Part shown: one piece after another, positions 53,627 to 63,588 of the stretch
Numbering within the stretch: the stretch's first letter is position 1
Layout of the letters: each line of letters begins with the position of its first letter
NCBI RefSeq assembly: GCF_030864355.1
Contig: NC_083393.1
Coordinates: 620,001 to 684,000 of the forward strand
Source of the DNA: Cutaneotrichosporon cavernicola
Taxonomy: Eukaryota; Basidiomycota; Tremellomycetes; Trichosporonales; Trichosporonaceae
Reading direction: 5' to 3'
Length of the DNA: 64,000 bases
Program-made: the position numbers and the translations under genes
Notes under the pieces: generated by a model
Databases searched by the model: none
Seen by the model: the letters and a program-made list of their open reading frames with translations, nothing else
Told to the model about the DNA's origin: nothing

Positions 53627-54615
53627 CTAACAGTGGTGGCAGCAGGGAGCGCCGGCGCCGGCGCCTGCAATAGCCTCGATGACCTCGCCAATGGCACCAG
53701 CAAGGTCAGCCTCGAGGGACGTCTTGCCGTCGTCGCCCTTTGTGGACACGTCGTCGAGCTTGGACACGTTGTCGTCGAGCTCGCTAACCTTGTTCTCGGT
53801 ACCGTGGCCATTTGCGGCCTTTGCGTCCTTTGTGTCCTTTGCAGTGGCAGCCTTCTCGGCCGCAGCGACCTGCTCGGGCGTCGCCTCGCGCGCAAGGTCG
53901 CCCACGGGCTTCTCGTTCAGGATGTGCAGCTGGAACAAGGCGTGGCGGAACGTCGCGACGGGTTGCGAGATACACGGTGCGATGAGCTGGGGTCAGCGGG
54001 ATCGAGGTGGGGAATCGGTTTCATCGTCTCCCGTCAACTGGACACCATCTCACTTTTATCGAGGCCTCTTGGCCTCCCCCCTCCTACCGCAACCAACCAC
54101 GGCACAAACCTCCACAACGACAACGACAACGACAACACAACCACAGCCACAACCACGCCCACAACCACAACCACACTCACCATCTTATTCCACCCCAACA
54201 GGACGGCCACGCCACCCATCAGCACCACTCCCCTCACCACGCCCTTGATAGCGTTCTTGGCCGCTGCGGCATCATACTCCCCCACGGTCGTCGTGACCAG
54301 CTCATGTTCTTGCGGATCCACCACAGTCTTGCCCGTGACGACCCGCATCACGATCCCTTTCACCCGCGCCACGACGCGCGACGGCTTGGTCTTGATAACC
54401 GTACGGTCGTTCGTCGCGTTGACCTTGACGAGGATGTAGACGAAAATAACAACAGACACGAATTGGATAAGGAGATAGACGACACGCAGGTTCCGGATGG
54501 TCGTCGAGTTCGTGATGTCCAGCTGCTTGGTCACGGCAGTCGCAGCGACACGGACGGCCAGCATCGTCCCGACCTTGTCGAGGACCTTGCGGTTGCGGAG
54601 CGGTGCTGGGATCAT
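53627..54615 (-). CDS. PHO88: Pho88/Snd3 ER membrane targeting protein
   Basis: Snd3/Pho88 acts in SRP-independent targeting of membrane proteins to the ER and was first linked to phosphate transport. Exons 54615-54181 and 53986-53627 give 264 residues. The N-terminus shows MIPAPLRNRKVLDKVG, a first segment LRVVYLLIQFVSVVIFVYIL and then VKVNATNDRTVIK. The conserved TTTVGEYDAAAAKNAIKGVV precedes a second segment, GVVLMGGVAVLLG. The exon junction gives GWNKM|LIAPCISQPVATF, followed by FQLHILNEKPVGDLARE, which corresponds to the family's LFGKPATGDLKRPF. The tail is acidic and ends PCCHHC, a Cys/His cluster not usual for the family. The 194-nt intron has a G/T-rich repeat. Confidence 0.87.
54112..54178. 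repeat. caacga / ccacaac repeat in the PHO88 intron
   Basis: On the plus strand cgacaa and accacaac units repeat about ten times close to the PHO88 donor site, giving tgttgtcg/ttgtgg repeats in the intron. Confidence 0.75.
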
Positions 54616-55329
54616 GGTGGAGTGAAGGGTGAGTGGTAGAAGATTGAGATTGGGATTTTAAGATGGGTGACACGTCGAGCTGCGCGAGATGTGCGGGCTG
54701 CACTGCGCGAGATGCGCGGGCTGCGTGTGCGGTTTCTGCGGCGCGTTCCGCTAATCGGGCCAGGCACGGATTCTAGTCTGCAAAGGTATCCAGATCACGC
54801 GACCGGCTTATCATATCAGACCGTGCCATCTACAAAAACACTGCAGCGACAGTCTGCACTGCGCAAGGCCGTCATAGCACTGGCACCGACTGCATATCCT
54901 GAATCTGCCCATGCCTTACACGAGGGTATTGTATCCATGCAGCCATATTGCTACTTGGCCAAACTAATATGCTGGGCTGGTGGCGCGCGACGTATTGTGG
55001 TAACTCAAACCTGCTTGCTTCCTCGGCAGACCACAGACGCTTGGCATAAAGAGGCTTGGCTTCCTTGACAACATCAACGACTGCGGCCGACCTTGGCCTA
55101 CGCCTTGGCCTACGGCCAACGAGGCTGCCTTCCTCAGCCTCCCTCCCGCCTCCCCGCGCCTCCCCTTGTCTCCCCTTCTCCTCCCGCCGTATATGCTGAC
55201 TGACGGCATGCGGACGCTCGGGGAACACTTCTGATTCCCTATTGGGTGTGACATGATGGCTCTCCGCCAAGCTCGACCTATTATACAGTGCTTGTACATC
55301 TACAGGTGACAACGCCAAGACCACCCGCC
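54616..55329. other. Intergenic
   Basis: Short repeats of gcgcgagatgcgcggg occur at about 54,680-54,725 and cttggcctac at about 55,088-55,115. No gene is seen. Confidence 0.4.
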
Positions 55330-56503
55330 CTACATCCCAGGCGGTAATGGCGCAATGTGCACCGGATGCACGGGGTGCGCGACAAGCTCCTTGTACACGT
55401 CCTCTGGGATGTCCTTGACGAGCGCGAGCGTGATGCCTATGACGGCGCGCGCTTTCAGCGGCGGGAACGTGCGCAGGAGCTTCATTGGCCTGGTGTCAGC
55501 CCGTGCGAGTCTTTCACCACACGCACGACTTGGTCGCCATCAGGTCCTCGCGGATGAGGAGGAGCTGTGCAATGATACACAGAATGTTGAGGTGCACGCC
55601 AAAGGCGAGGAGAAAGCTGGAGTCAGTCAGACCCAAGAGACTAAGAGATGACTCACTCCCAGAGCCGGATGACCTCCTCTAACGGCGGCGTGCACGCGCA
55701 CATGGTCAGCACGGCTGCTGTCAGCTACATGAACAATAGACACCTCACAGGGAAAGGCGTAGATCTGGCCTGTGAGATGGCAGCCTCGAAGGTGGTCTTC
55801 GAGCTCGGGGTCGACGATGCGGAGACATTTGTCGAGGATCTGTGTGAGCGTTTGCATCACTTTGGCTCACCTCGGCACCACGAATCGCGCCCTCGGTATT
55901 AGTGCCCAGGACAAACTGAGGAATACCGCGCTCGACAAGGGCGGCGAAGCACGCAAACGCCTCGAGCTGTGATGGCATCACATACAAGAACGGGGCGGCG
56001 AGCGCGTTCATCCCCTGGACATAAGTGAAGCTCCTCTCCCCCGTCGTGCACTGGCTCTTCCACGCGAACGCTTCCAGTAGCCGGATCAGCATCTCCTCCT
56101 GTACACGTCCTTGAAATAGGCTGTCGGTGCGAAAGGTGCGGTTCGTGTCCTCCTTGACTGGCCATCAGCACACTCTAGCGGAGGGTTACTCTTTAAGGAG
56201 ACGGCTGACGGGCCGAGGCCGACATAGCGCAGGTAATCTTCTGCCCCGAGGTGGTCCACTTTGAGCAAAAGTTTCCAAATGCGTGGGCGGAGGGACGGAC
56301 GGCCATCCTAATGTCAGCTGAGCGGTGGGAACGCGTACGGGCTCGGGGATGCCTTCTGTGAGGATGATGCGGCGGATGCGTTTCTGTCCGTCCGCGATTT
56401 CAGACGAGGACCGGTAGCGCGCAGCAGGGTATGCGCCGGGAGGCGAGAGGAGCGCGGCGAGCTGGTCGTACACGTCGCCAGAGGGCGAGGTGCAAGGTGC
56501 CAT
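55330..56503 (-). CDS. BUB2: Bub2-type TBC GTPase-activating protein (mitotic exit checkpoint)
   Basis: Bub2 with Bfa1/Byr4 forms the GAP for the small GTPase Tem1/Spg1 on spindle pole bodies and restrains mitotic exit or septation. The reading starts MAPCTSPSGDVYDQL at 56503. An in-frame ATG 24 bp upstream is an alternative. TBC motifs are present: IRRIILTEGIPEP, then RPRIWKLLLKVDHL; the arginine finger in KEDTNRTFRTDSLF, assembled over an intron ending GGCCAG; and the glutamine finger in FTYVQGMNALAAPF. Later exons give ILDKCLRIVDPELEDHL, PPLEEVIRLWE and LLRTFPPLKARAVIG, with the short C-terminus expected for Bub2/Cdc16 (about 300-330 residues). Five or more introns of 30-45 nt are visible. 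Confidence 0.88.
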
Positions 56504-56885
56504 GGTGGTGATAGACTCGTCGGGCACGACGCGAGCGCAGGGGTCAAGTAGCTAAGAAGTCTCTCGGTGTCTCGCTGGCCAGAGGTTGTGGGGCTGGCAA
56601 AGGAAAGGTATCTGAAGTGGTGGGTGCAAGAGGGTTGGGTGGAGGGTTGTTTGGGTGGCAAGTCCAAGTCTGGATCTTGTGAACACGGATTTGTTGACGG
56701 CACTCTTTTGTTGCCTCCACTCTCTCCACCACCCATCCATCCCCGTCCGCCGCATTGGCACTCGCCTCGTACGTCCATCCACCGGAGCCCACCACATCTC
56801 TCCATAGCCCAGGAACAGAGCTGATCCAAGCCCCGCTGTGCGATGGCTCGAGCGCGCAATGCTCAGTGCGGAACTTTCAACTGAC
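56504..56885. promoter_or_regulatory. Divergent promoter, BUB2 / MED21
   Basis: This 382-bp interval lies between the two divergent start codons. No TATA box or recognised site is present. Confidence 0.5.
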
Positions 56886-57717
56886 ATGGTGAGCTGGAGG
56901 CATGGTCACGAGCTGACAACAGGACAGGATAACTCAGGTGTGCAATCGACGCTATCCAGCTGACGACAGCTGCAAGATGCCATATTAGACGTGAGTCGGT
57001 TGTAGCCTTGGCGTCGTCGAGGAAGCGTCGTCGAGGAAGCGTCGTCGAGGGAGATTGAAGATTGTCTCGCGCCGAAGCACCTTCCCTCAGCCATCAAACC
57101 CTCTAGCTCCAGCGTGTCGGGCTCTCTCTGAGCTCATCTGCTCCCATAACAGCTCACACCAGCTCTTATCCATCACCGCCTCGTCGGTCGAGTACATCAC
57201 CCACCGCACGCAGTTTGAGCAGACCTCGACAGCGATCCCCACCACACTACACACAACCCAGGCCGCGCGCCGGAAAGACTACCGTGGTAAGTATGCTGGC
57301 TTGGTTTTACGGTTCTAGCCAGCAACGTCCGCTGTCTCCTATATGGGCCCTCTGACAGCAGCCGCGATCGAGCAGTTCGTGTCCGACATCGTCCGCCGTG
57401 CCAAGGACATTGAGACGCTCATCGCCGCCCTCCCGAGCAAGGACGACAGCAGCGCCCGCGTGAGTAGCCAGCTAGATATTGGTATCTGACAGCAGGCGAC
57501 GCGCCTCGAGGGGTTGCAGGTCGAGATGGTCGTCGCGAACAAGGAGTACAAGGAGGCGCTCGCGCAGGCTGGTGCGTAGCTTGAAAGCTGAGAGATTGAG
57601 CTAACGGTAGAAGAGCTCCTGGGCGAGCTGAAGGAGGTGCTGCGCGTGACGCTTGGTGACGGAACCGAGCGCAACATCACCGCCAGCCTTACACGGCTGG
57701 GCATCCCGCAGGCATAG
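56886..57717 (+). CDS. MED21: Mediator subunit Med21 (Srb7)
   Basis: Med21 is an essential middle-module subunit of Mediator, which links activators to RNA polymerase II. Seven exons total 444 nt and 147 residues: 56886-56888, 56923-56937, 56970-56990, 57163-57286, 57362-57459, 57496-57571 and 57611-57717. Exon 1 is only the ATG. The assembled N-terminus MDRITQLQDAILDLLSITA is the conserved Med21 start (Srb7 begins MTDRLTQLQ). ASSVEYITHRTQFEQTS follows, then a helical part with IEQFVSDIVRRAKDIETLI and the C-terminal coiled coil that pairs with Med7. Without the ATG-only exon and the two micro-exons, the start would be missed. Intron 3 (172 nt) contains a 14-bp tandem repeat. Confidence 0.92.
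57011..57052 (+). repeat. 14-bp tandem repeat, 3 copies, in MED21 intron 3
   Basis: The unit gcgtcgtcgaggaa occurs three times in succession. The last copy has one change. Confidence 0.85.
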
Positions 57718-58464
57718 ACATGTATGGCATCGAGTATTCTCTGATCCAACGGGGCGCTTCTGAGTCACCAAGTAGCATCTAACAACTCACTCAACCTCCA
57801 TTGACAGCCGAGCTCAGTCAATCTTTTCCTTGGCAAACCAAAAGGTTGCGCGCACGCTGAGTCGAACAGCGGTTGGCTCAGATGGGGATCCAAATCCACA
57901 ACGAACAGTGATAACCACCTACACTATACACGCTTGTGATGGCCACGGAAGCGTGTGTTGATGCTCTGTTTTATCTTTGTCTGGAATGTATCCGACGAGC
58001 AGATGCTGCGTTGCGTTGCTGGAGATGTGGACGGGGTAACCAGCTGGACCCCAGGACCCGCAAGCGCGCAAGCCAGGCTCACAGCACTGTCCATCTCATG
58101 CTCCACACGCACGGCCACTGGAGTTATCGGCAAAGCTGAAAGGAATATATGCGTACCCCCAGGCCGTCTAGAAAAGCCTCTGACGCCTATCCTATTCAGG
58201 ATAGCGCTGCCAATCTCGATCGTGGTACTGAGATAACTCACGTTGCTTCCAAGAAAGTGTTTGAGAATGGTGATTCGTCGTCGACCCCCTGTTGTCCACA
58301 CACCTCGTACAGCCTCAGGCAGAGCTCTACATCCCCACGATGCCTGCAAGACAGCTGGAGGCACACAGCGGAGCAGTGAGGTGATGAAGGAGGAGCAGCG
58401 GAGCAGTGAGGTGATGAAGGAGGAGCCGCACGGATTTGGTACATCCTCCAACGGAGACATCATC
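57718..58464. other. Intergenic, MED21 to tRNA-Gln
   Basis: No gene is convincingly coded. A 30-bp duplication lies at the right end. Confidence 0.4.
58367..58426. repeat. Perfect 30-bp tandem repeat, two copies
   Basis: Units 58367-58396 and 58397-58426 begin agcggagcagtgaggtgatg and are identical. They end 38 bp before tRNA-Gln. Confidence 0.9.
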
Positions 58465-58555
58465 GGTTGGATCGTATAGTGGTTAGTACACAAGATTCTG
58501 AGTTGCTTCAACACAATTTGTTCTTGTAGCCTGGGTTCGATTCCCAGTCCGACCT
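58465..58555 (+). tRNA. tRNA-Gln (anticodon CTG), intron-containing
   Basis: The acceptor GGTTGGA pairs with TCCGACC with one T-G. The D-arm region is GTATAGTGGTTAGTAC and the anticodon stem CAAGA/TCTTG. The loop starts T-T-CTG-A and then an intron of about 19 nt. The T-arm is CTGGG-TTCGATT-CCCAG. The discriminator is T. Anticodon CTG reads CAG codons. Confidence 0.87.
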
Positions 58556-58628
58556 TGCTTTTGCTACTTGCCTTGAGAATGTACATGAGGGCTAGCTATG
58601 GACCATGGAAACTTGTCGCGCGACGCCC

Positions 58629-58706
58629 GCCACTGGCTTCGATTCAGGCAGGTCGGCTTGGCCACTGGATTCAATTCAGGCAGGTCGGCTCCGCCACTTG
58701 GTTCGG
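58629..58706. repeat. 32-bp tandem repeat, 2.4 copies
   Basis: Units 58629-58660 and 58661-58692 share gccactgg and attcaggcaggtcggct, with a partial third copy. They lie about 75 bp after tRNA-Gln. Confidence 0.85.
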
Positions 58707-58838
58707 CTCGCTTCTCGTTTGGAGATGAACGTGGCGCCAGTGCGAGAACAACAGTGTTCGGTAGTGACACTTGCGAGCGGGGCAGGCGGGCGTGCACAGG
58801 CTGGGGATGACTGCACAGTAGTGCAGACGGCTAGTCGC

Positions 58839-59066
58839 CTAGTACATCCAACTGCGGGACATGTTGTAGATACGTTCGCGCGACGCGACGGCCTCGTAAA
58901 GGTCAGGCTGGAACTGGGGGCGCGGCGTCGGCTTGGGTTGTGGCCGCGGAGCCAAGCGCGTGAGGCGACGGTACTTGTTGGCCGAGATATCCGACGTATC
59001 GATAACCTTTGTGTCTGGTGCGAAGCGGACCGTCTTCTTGGGTGTGAGGCCTGAGTGTGTGTTCAT
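58839..59066 (-). CDS. Small basic protein with a PP1-docking-like motif, 75 aa
   Basis: This is a single exon from the ATG at 59066 to the stop at 58839. The family is not recognised. It reads MNTHSGLTPKKTVRFAPDT, then VIDTSDISANKYRRLTRL, a Pro-rich stretch (PRPQPKPTPRPQ), and ends IYNMSRSWMY. KKTVRF fits the RVxF short motif that docks onto protein phosphatase 1, and the small, disordered, basic nature fits a PP1 inhibitor or regulator. That role is inference only, as short motifs occur by chance. A tatataag-type element (minus strand TTATATC) lies about 55 bp upstream. The repeat ggagtggtggagtgg follows further upstream. Confidence 0.55.
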   Translation of the reverse strand: MNTHSGLTPKKTVRFAPDTKVIDTSDISANKYRRLTRLAPRPQPKPTPRPQFQPDLYEAVASRERIYNMSRSWMY

Positions 59067-60043
59067 GATGTTGGAAGGCAGTAAGTGAGGGTCAGAGATC
59101 CGCATCAGAGCACCCGCAAGCAGATATAAGACGAGACGCTGGCATGAGGTGGTGGAGTGGAGGAGTGGTGGAGTGGTGGAGTGGAGTGACACTGAGCGAC
59201 GGTATCGGTCCCGAAGCGATCGGTTGAGTCAATGTTGACTCAGCTGGCCGTCCATTGCACCCACATGCTTTGTCAAGCTTTGATCCCAACGCTAGGCACT
59301 GCACTCGATCAGCATTAGCCAACGTGGAATCGACCCAACACGCGGTTCTGTCGACCGTCGGCTGGCCTCACCGATCGCCGATCGCCGAGTATTATCAGTG
59401 GATGATCTGCACCCCTACTGGAGGAATGCTCCGCGCTCCTCGTTGACGAGGCCTGACACGTGGCGAAAGCCAAAGCCAACTCGGTAGCAAAGATGCTTCC
59501 GTTGCTTGCGAGATAAGAACCATGCAACACCGCCATCACAATACCACCATCTCAGCATCACCTCCTTCGGCGTTTGCATTACGGCGCCATGCCACCGCAT
59601 CAGTTCAGCCGGCCTGCCCACCGACGCCTGAAGCGCATTTCCGCTGACACCCGACACCCGCCGGCGGATGTTGGTACATCCGTCCGGGGCAATCGTACTT
59701 CCCGTGGCTGCCTTTGCGGAGCGATTGTGGAGCAGTATAGGCATGACTCCACACAGCCGCAGTTTAAGCCCGCCTCACATCTGCAGTACTGCCCACTGCG
59801 GACGAGGGACGAGGGGCGAGGGGTTGGGACGGGTGGGGACGGACAGGGACGAAGCGGAAGTACATGACGGCGTACCGCGGCTACGGTGATCTCATGACCG
59901 AAGCCATCGACGGGCATACAACAGTGTCAGACCGGATGAATTGTTCTCCATCCGCCTATTGAGCAAGTGGGCAGAACTATATAGGCGGCGCACTCTTATG
60001 GACGGCACACACACTCACTGCCTCATCCCTCCCATCACCAACA
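59067..60043. other. Intergenic, about 1 kb
   Basis: A ggagtggtggagtggtgg minisatellite lies at about 59,151-59,187. The remainder shows no coding bias. The right end is the promoter of the M20 gene. Confidence 0.45.
59978..59984 (+). promoter_or_regulatory. TATA box (TATATAG) of the amidohydrolase gene
   Basis: ctatatagg lies 60 bp upstream of the ATG at 60044. Confidence 0.5.
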
Positions 60044-61424
60044 ATGACCATCGAGAAGCCAACCAAGATGGCCCCCGAGCCGTGCTGCAGCTGCGGCCAC
60101 CTGCCCAGCAATGGCAAGGACGATGTGCCAAGCCGCCGCGCACCGTTCCGCCCAGAGGTGCGCGACACAATCACATCCGTAATCGACGGGCTCAAGGACG
60201 AGCTCACTGACGTGTCGTTGTACATCCACGCCAACCCCGAACTGGCATACAAGGAGGAAAAGGCGCACGCCAAGCTGTGCGCATACCTCGCATCCAAGGG
60301 GTTCACTGTACACCAGATTCCCGAGGTGCCCACGGCATTCAAAGTATCGTACACGCGTGGAGTGGGGGGACGTACCTTTGGCTTGAACTCAGAGTACGAC
60401 GCACTTCCCGACATTGGACATGCTTGCGGACATAACCTCATTGCGATATGTGGTGTCGGTTCCCTTCTTGCAATGCAGAAGGCGATGGACGAGCATGACA
60501 TTGACGGGACCGTCGTGCTCATCGGCACACCGGCCGAAGAGGGTGCGGGCGGAAAAGTCGACCTCTTGAACGCAGGCGCTTATGACGGTATCGGCGCATG
60601 CATGATGCTCCACCCCGGACAAGGGGGGGAGGAGTCGGGCGGCGCCATCATCCGCTCCCTCGCATACCAGGGCATCACCGCAGAGTACAAGGGCAAGCCA
60701 GCGCATGCCGGCCTGTCGCCATGGGAAGGTGTCAACGCCCTCGATGCCGCTTGTACGGCTTACGTCGGCATCTCGGCTATGCGGCAGCAGTTCAAGCCCG
60801 ACGTACGTGTCCAGGGCGTGATTACCGATGGCGGTGGCACTGCGCCTAATATCATTCCCGAGCGCTCCGCCATGCAATACCTCGTCCGGGCGCCCACCGC
60901 AGCTGATCTCGAAATCGTCTCCAACAGAGTCGGCAAGTGCTTCGAGGGTGCGGCACTCCAGACTGGATGCGACGTCAAGATCGACCGCGAGGTACTCATG
61001 TTCGAGCTGCGCAACGACAAGGCCTTATCTGTGAGTTATGGTGTGGGGGTCTGGAACGCAAGCCCTAGCTAACAATAAGCACGAGTACGCACAAGTCATG
61101 TCTGAGATGTGGGACATTCCCGTCCGTGTTCTCCTCAGCCAGAGCATGGGTGCCTCGACAGACTTTGGTAACGTCACATTTGCGATGCCCGCCTGTCACC
61201 CGATGTACATGATTCCGGCCAAGGGCGGCAACCACACGTACGAGTTCACGGCCGCGACCAAGACGGAGCGCGCACACCAAGAGAGCTTCAAGGCCATGGG
61301 CGCAATGGCTGCCGTCGGCCTCCGTTTCCTCGCCGACGACATCTTTGCCATGGACGTCCAGTCGACGTGGGAGACCAACATGCAGGAGGTCAAGGAAGAG
61401 GCGGCGCGTATTGAGAAGAAGTAG
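60044..61424 (+). CDS. M20-family amidohydrolase / dipeptidase (PM20D2-like)
   Basis: This is a metal-dependent hydrolase of amide bonds, probably of dipeptides or N-acyl amino acids. Exons 60044-61030 and 61080-61424 give 443 residues, the family length. Metal ligands are visible: SEYDALPDIGHACGHN (Asp and His), GTPAEEGAGGK (the Glu pair), MLHPGQGG (His) and the C-terminal His and Asp region (MGASTDFGNVTF, then ACHPMYM). The dimerisation domain has KPAHAGLSPWEGVNALDA and GVITDGGGTAPNIIPERS, the typical M20D signature. The N-terminus has a Cys-rich CCSCGH run before the domain and no signal peptide, so it is cytosolic. Ureidoglycolate or carnosine-like substrates are alternatives. Confidence 0.9.
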
Positions 61425-62804
61425 TATCTTGGTTGTAGATTTGTATGTTGGGATCAGTGCAAGATTTCTGGACAGGTCAAGGTTTCCGGACAGTGCAAGG
61501 TCACGAGCGCACAGCGTGTGTGATCGCAAGGAAGCGGCAGGGCATTCTGGAGCACTTTGCAACCATGCATCGCATGCTGGGTGAAAAGCTGAACAGCCTA
61601 AATCCATTCGCTCTCACAACCTGACCGTACTTCCAGCCACTCGGCCGCTCATTTTGACGGTTTTGCGCCTCTCTGCAGCCTTGAGGCGTCATTTATTATT
61701 ACTACATGCCCCGAACAGTATTTTTGATAGTGCCACCTTTTGTCTGGGTTTAGAGGATTTTCGCCATGTTGGAGTTGGAGTTCGTTTTGCTCCTACGTAC
61801 GTCGGCTGGTTTCTGGACGACTCTAGGATCATATGTGATAAATACAAAAAATGGCTTGGTTACACTCTAGACATGAGATGGAGTATCTCGAGTCGCTCTG
61901 TAATCACTACTCGAGGACGAGCGAAGAAGCCATTGACGAATTGCTAGAAGCGGCATGAGGCGGAAACGAGGTGAGGAGGAAGGGGAGGACGACATGGAGC
62001 CGTATGGTCAAGATGAGGGGGCGTGGGGGAAAAGAAAACCTCGTGTGGTACTGTAGTGTGATTCTCGTAGCCTCGAAACTCAAACTCCCTTCTGCGGCTG
62101 CAAGCAGCCCCTCGAAGTGCGCCACTAATCACAGACGTCCCTTATCCATGATGCGCCATCCGCTCGTGTAGGAGCCCAATAATACGGTGGTGGTATCACA
62201 TGGCAACGTCCCTCATTTCCCCGATGCGGGAGGGCCGGAGGAAACGGGATGTCGGGCGAAGACGTCCAGTATCTCCGGCTCTGAGGGGTTGGTGGTCGTA
62301 GCGGGAGGTAAGAAGGGTAGTTTGTGCAATGTGTCGTTGTTGCTGCTTTACCAAGTCCGAACTGCATGAGCTGTGCAGAAGCGACGGTTACACGCCCAGA
62401 GGTTTGGTTAATTTGGCTACGGACAATGGAACGGCTGGAGCAACAACGTCATTTTCGTTTAAAGTGGTTACAATAAACATGATCCTGTCAGTCATATCAG
62501 CAATCCGTGATATGCGCAGCACTAGAGTTATCAGAACACGAGTAACAGCCCAGCACTGCCCGTGCCTGGTACATGGCATGATGAGAAAAAACAATGAACT
62601 GAGCGCCCGCGACTGATTGCCGTTCGAGTCTCGAAAAGTACTCACTTAAATCTACCAAAATGTACCGCAACAGTGAGAGCACTCTTCCACTCGTCTTCCA
62701 CTGATATATAACCTCAGACAACCCCTTTCTTCCCATCTCCATCTCCTTCAAACCCCCTCCTCACTCACACCAACCCTCCTCACTCACACCGAACCCCCCT
62801 CACC
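61425..62804. other. Intergenic, 1.4 kb
   Basis: No convincing gene is seen. A less GC-rich stretch at about 61,680-61,880 is the only compositional shift. The right end carries TATATAA and a tcactcacaccaaccctcc leader repeat. Confidence 0.4.
62705..62711 (+). promoter_or_regulatory. TATA box (TATATAA)
   Basis: gatatataacc is 94 bp upstream of the ATG at 62805 and supports transcription of that small gene. Confidence 0.55.
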
Positions 62805-63281
62805 ATGTCCAACCTCATCCTCGTCATGGACCCGGAGCAGCTTGATCAGATCGACGAGCTGGGCCTCGAGCAAGCCGCCATCCAGAAGATTATGGACGAC
62901 CACCGCAAGCGGTACAACCAGGTCGCCCGTGCCGTTTGGGCGCTAACTCTTGCTGGCGGGACGGACTTTAGGGGCTTCCACGCTGTGGTCCTACGTCTCG
63001 TCTCAGAGAACAAGGTTATCGAGGCCCTCCGCCGCGACCTTGATCAGCAGATCATCAACGTGGCGGCGGCTTTGCCCGACCTCACCGACCTCAACGACGG
63101 CGGGTGCATCAACTGCCTCGATGTTGACAATGACCAGGGCGAACCAAATGGTCTCGAGCCCACGTCCGAGATGAGCGTGAACGAGGCGCCCAACTTCAAC
63201 GGGCTTGACACGGACATGGACCAGATGGGCCCCAACGACCTCCACGTTGCCGAGGGCGACATGCAGCCTTTCGCGTCATAG
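62805..63281 (+). CDS. Hypothetical protein, 158 aa
   Basis: This is a single exon, not recognised. The N-terminal two thirds are predicted to be helical (MDPEQLDQIDELGLEQAAIQ, then MDDHRKRYNQVARAVWALTL and LRLVSENKVIEALRRDLDQ), possibly a helical bundle or coiled coil. The C-terminal third is acidic and disordered with repeated ND/MD-containing units. Codon bias is strong, a TATA box is at the right distance and the ATG context is CACC. No signal peptide. It is a plausible lineage-specific gene. Confidence 0.6.
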   Translation: MSNLILVMDPEQLDQIDELGLEQAAIQKIMDDHRKRYNQVARAVWALTLAGGTDFRGFHAVVLRLVSENKVIEALRRDLDQQIINVAAALPDLTDLNDGGCINCLDVDNDQGEPNGLEPTSEMSVNEAPNFNGLDTDMDQMGPNDLHVAEGDMQPFAS

Positions 63282-63588
63282 GTGAACCAGACCTAGAACC
63301 TTTGGCACAGTGCCCCGATTTCTCTTTGTTGTAGCGTGATGAATGTCATGCTTTTGATCTGAGATTGTGTCGATGACTTAGGTGGTTGGTCGTCGCATGT
63401 GCTTGCTTTTGCGCCTCTCCATTGGTCAGACAGCCAGTGCGGAGAACAGTACATTCATGTAATCTAGCTAAACACATCAAGAGAGGGGGACCGAGTGGTG
63501 GGGTAGTTCGAGACGGAAGACGGGTGACTCGGGTCTTGGAGCTGGTGAGGCTGAGGGCGTCATAGTGTCTGCCGGAGATCGAGGATTT

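Noticed and set aside
54034..54180. Continuation of the PHO88 frame past 54181 with many Val residues
   Set aside because: This is read-through of a G/T repeat in an intron. Using the GTGAGT donor restores the conserved HILNEKPVGDLARE segment.
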